From a bacterium (GTDB lineage: Bacteria; SM23-81; DAOVCL01): DNA of 23,371 nucleotides. Below are positions 21,824 through 23,371 of this stretch, one piece after another (positions within the stretch are counted from its first letter, which is position 1; each line of letters opens with the position of its first letter). The notes below the pieces were generated by a model. It saw nothing but the letters and a program-made list of their open reading frames with translations, was not told the origin of the DNA and did not search any database. The translations under genes were made by a program, and so were the position numbers. The stretch is taken from positions 1 to 23,371 of the forward strand of contig JAOZPP010000045.1 in the NCBI GenBank assembly GCA_029932675.1, given 5' to 3'.

Positions 21824-22547
21824 TTAACTCCCCCTCTGGCTCGTTGATATGGGAACAGGTCCGACAATGAATGCTGAAGAACCGGGCCATCTCCTCTGCA
21901 TTGCCGGTCCTAATAATCATCCCGCTACAGAGACAAGAGGCCCGATCAGCAATTCTGGTTACCTGTTCCTGATGGGTGATAAGAATAACGGAGCTTCTCT
22001 CCTCTGCCAGGGTGCGAATAACTTCAATGATCTGGTCAAGTGAAGGGGCGTCAATCCCCGAATCCGGTTCGTCGAGAATGGCCAATTTGGGCCTCATTGC
22101 GAGCACTGAAGCCAGCTCTACCCTCTTCCTCTCCCCCCCACTAAGGGCTTGATCTACCGGACGGCTTAGGTAGAGGGAGGGGTTCAACCCCACCCGTTCT
22201 AAACAAGTCGCTGGCGAAAGTGAACCCTCCCCATTCCTCCGGCTGAGGAGCAGGTATTCCTGCACAGTGAGCCCTTCAAAACGGGCCGGCTCCTGCCAGG
22301 CCATAGTTATCCCCCTCCTCGCCCTTTCCCAGATCGGGAGGTCGGTGATATCCTCACCTTCAAAGATGATCCGCCCAGATGTTGGATGATACCCCTCTAA
22401 ACCCATAAGGAGATAGGCCAAGGTGGACTTCCCTGTTCCATTGATCCCTAAGATGGAGTGGATCTCCCCCCTCGAGATCCTCAGGTTAACCCCTTTAAGG
22501 ATGGGGCCACCGTTGAGGTTTAAGGATACATCTTCAATCTGTAACAT
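21810..22547 (-). CDS. sufC: SufC-like Fe-S assembly ATPase
   Basis: The ABC-type ATPase of the Suf system, 245 residues. Walker A GINGTGKST (34-42), signature LSGGERKRVE (135-144), Walker B LAILDEPDSGID (D159, E160) and His192 (ITHQ) are all intact, and GITMAWQEPARFEGLTVQEY carries the Q-loop. Unlike E. coli SufC there is a C-terminal tail with HCRTC (Cys228, Cys231) that could bind iron or a cluster, plus an acidic end. The ATG at 22547 has GGAGG eight bases upstream, next to a leader hairpin. Together with the downstream SufBD protein it forms the minimal two-gene unit sometimes described as the ancestral SMS system. Confidence 0.9.
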   Translation of the reverse strand: MLQIEDVSLNLNGGPILKGVNLRISRGEIHSILGINGTGKSTLAYLLMGLEGYHPTSGRIIFEGEDITDLPIWERARRGITMAWQEPARFEGLTVQEYLLLSRRNGEGSLSPATCLERVGLNPSLYLSRPVDQALSGGERKRVELASVLAMRPKLAILDEPDSGIDAPSLDQIIEVIRTLAEERSSVILITHQEQVTRIADRASCLCSGMIIRTGNAEEMARFFSIHCRTCSHINEPEGELIENI

Positions 22548-22746
22548 AGTTTAATCCTCCAGGTATCCCCTGCCTTCTGAACTCAGGGGATCAGGCTTAA
22601 CCTTTAACCGTTTGATCACCCCGAGCAGGAAAACTGGTTTGCCCTGGGCATAACGGCCAAATAGGGCAGGCCGCCCGAAGCCCAAATGGCATCAGTGGGG
22701 TAAGCTACAACCCCGCTTTGGAACTCCACCCTTCACGGGGCTGTGA
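22548..22746 (-). ncRNA. Candidate structured leader RNA of sufC
   Basis: About 200 nt separate the predicted transcription start (near 22746) from the sufC ATG, a long leader for this gene-dense genome. It can form an 8-bp stem (22736-22743 with 22708-22715), a nested GGGC/GGCC stem (22646-22649, 22655-22658 with 22669-22676) and a perfect 8-bp stem ATCCCCTG/CAGGGGAT (22584-22591 with 22565-22572) ending four bases before the GGAGG site. The ATCCCC arm can instead pair with GGGGTGATC at 22614-22622. Two exclusive folds beside a ribosome site is a riboswitch-like layout. I recognise no known class. Confidence 0.4.
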
Positions 22747-22752
22747 CTCTTT

Positions 22753-22780
22753 AATATAGCAGAAAATCGGGATAAGGCAA
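22753..22780 (-). promoter_or_regulatory. Promoter of the sufC-sufD unit
   Basis: TTGCCT (22775-22780) and TATATT (22753-22758) with a 16-base spacer on the minus strand. It is the only good promoter in front of sufC and implies the long leader annotated beside it. Confidence 0.6.
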
Positions 22781-23242
22781 GCGGGAATTGGAAACTGCCC
22801 CAAAATGATTTGATCCTCTGGAGCTGGAGACTCCAAGAATCGGCAATTTGGAAGTCTATTACTCAATGCGTTAAGCTTAGAGGCCTTGAATCTGCGCTAA
22901 AGCGCAGTAGAAGTTGGTCCCTCAAGCCCACGAGAAAAACTTTTCCCCAAAAGGGATCTCTGGCAGGATTGCAGGACAAACTACCTAAGTATCTTCAAAC
23001 CTATGAGTTTTCACCCTTTAGGCAAAGGGAAATGTTTAACCCCAATTGGTGTGACTCCCTCTATTTTGAGTATCCTGTGAGAATCTTACGATTTCTTGTT
23101 GCATATCTAATCCCTTAACTTGTTCAACCCAGGTCTTGACAAAGCAAATGGTTTTGCCTATCTTTAGAACATCAAAGCAAATTGGGAAGGGACTATATCC
23201 TTGGTTCCTGGTAATCCCCTGGTGAAATGGTTTTAAAGGGAA
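22781..23242. other. Gene-poor stretch
   Basis: No gene is supported here. A plus-strand frame of 102 codons (22810-23118) lacks a ribosome site, shows no family resemblance and is rich in rare-looking composition. The stretch contains a 7-bp perfect inverted repeat (22892-22907, arms CTGCGCT and AGCGCAG) and a plus-strand promoter-like pair, TTGACA at 23136-23141 and TATCTT at 23159-23164 (17-base spacer), that points toward the convergent gene end and could make a short antisense or small RNA. Confidence 0.45.
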
Positions 23243-23270
23243 GGGCCGCCGAGGGGGATCCCGACGGCCC
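23243..23270 (-). terminator. Strong hairpin after the right-end gene
   Basis: A stem of 11 pairs (two G-U) with a 6-base loop, rich in G and C, starts 12 bases after the stop codon of the gene entering from the right. It is followed on the minus strand by TTCCCTTTAAAA, a loose T-rich tail. Confidence 0.7.
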
Positions 23271-23282
23271 TGGTTGAGAAGT

Positions 23283-23371
23283 CTACTTGCTTACCTCTTG
23301 TGCGGTGTAGTAGACTTCTACCTTAGCCTTCACCCCTGGGGGAAACTCTGGGTCCTGCACCACGGTGAGGT
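23283..23371 (-). CDS. C-terminal end of an unidentified protein (partial)
   Basis: The frame enters from the right edge and ends with TVVQDPEFPPGVKAKVEVYY, then TAQEVSK and TAG at 23283-23285. The strand-like, polar sequence is too short to place in a family. It is supported by the strong hairpin directly behind the stop. Confidence 0.55.
   Translation of the reverse strand, partial: LTVVQDPEFPPGVKAKVEVYYTAQEVSK

Noticed and set aside
22810-23118. 102-codon plus-strand frame at the right end
   Set aside because: No ribosome site, no recognisable domain, and it crosses an inverted repeat; probably a chance frame in gene-poor DNA.
1-23371. CRISPR arrays, tRNA, rRNA, intact insertion sequences
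   Set aside because: No regularly spaced repeats, cloverleaf-like sequence, rRNA-like blocks or transposase genes were seen on either strand.

Overview
The window reads as chromosomal DNA of an anaerobic, possibly thermophilic bacterium from a deep or uncultured lineage. Pointers are a four-subunit pyruvate:ferredoxin oxidoreductase, a two-gene SufC/SufBD Fe-S assembly unit, the oxygen-sensitive-type queuosine enzyme QueH, a spore-photoproduct-lyase-like radical SAM protein and many tight, overlapping genes with strong GGAGG ribosome sites. The phylum cannot be fixed from sequence alone. Nearly everything is on the minus strand; the exception is a short plus-strand metal-resistance cassette near 14.6-16.8 kb. 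No rRNA, tRNA, CRISPR array or intact insertion sequence was seen.

Layout, left to right. 0-0.7 kb is a scarred end: a probably truncated DUF6236-like protein and the broken C-terminal end of a tyrosine recombinase. 0.7-4.5 kb is a classical recombination block, transcribed yebC, ruvC, ruvA, ruvB, queH. 4.6-9.5 kb is a compact run transcribed radical SAM, nfi, a zinc-ribbon protein, a YbbR-domain protein (CdaR-like), tsaD, a sugar nucleotidyltransferase and a UDP-sugar dehydrogenase. It mixes DNA repair, tRNA modification and surface-polysaccharide precursor synthesis. 10.7-13.7 kb is the porCDAB operon with a good promoter in front and a strong hairpin behind; recR lies just upstream of it.

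14.4-17.5 kb is the most dynamic part. A plus-strand cassette (ArsR regulator, DUF318/ArsP-type permease, thioredoxin-like protein, small acidic protein) sits beside recR. The permease carries an in-frame stop and a frameshift, and the thioredoxin a one-base insertion. The cassette is bounded on its far side by a second, broken copy of the porC 5' end plus recR. That copy is a mosaic: its two ends are almost identical to the originals and its middle has clearly diverged.

17.9-20.6 kb, all minus strand, holds an ABC-2 exporter pair, a NifX/NifB-type protein preceded by a tiny cysteine-rich ORF, and a second ArsR regulator with its own promoter. 20.8-22.8 kb is a sufC-sufD pair behind a good promoter and a leader of about 200 nt that can form competing helices next to the ribosome site. 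The right end is a gene-poor stretch, then a strong hairpin and the last codons of a gene that continues outside.

The observations most worth checking are the mosaic porC/recR duplication around the decaying metal cassette, the sufC leader RNA, and a 19-bp inverted repeat around the zinc-ribbon gene that pairs fully as RNA only because both mismatches become G-U pairs.
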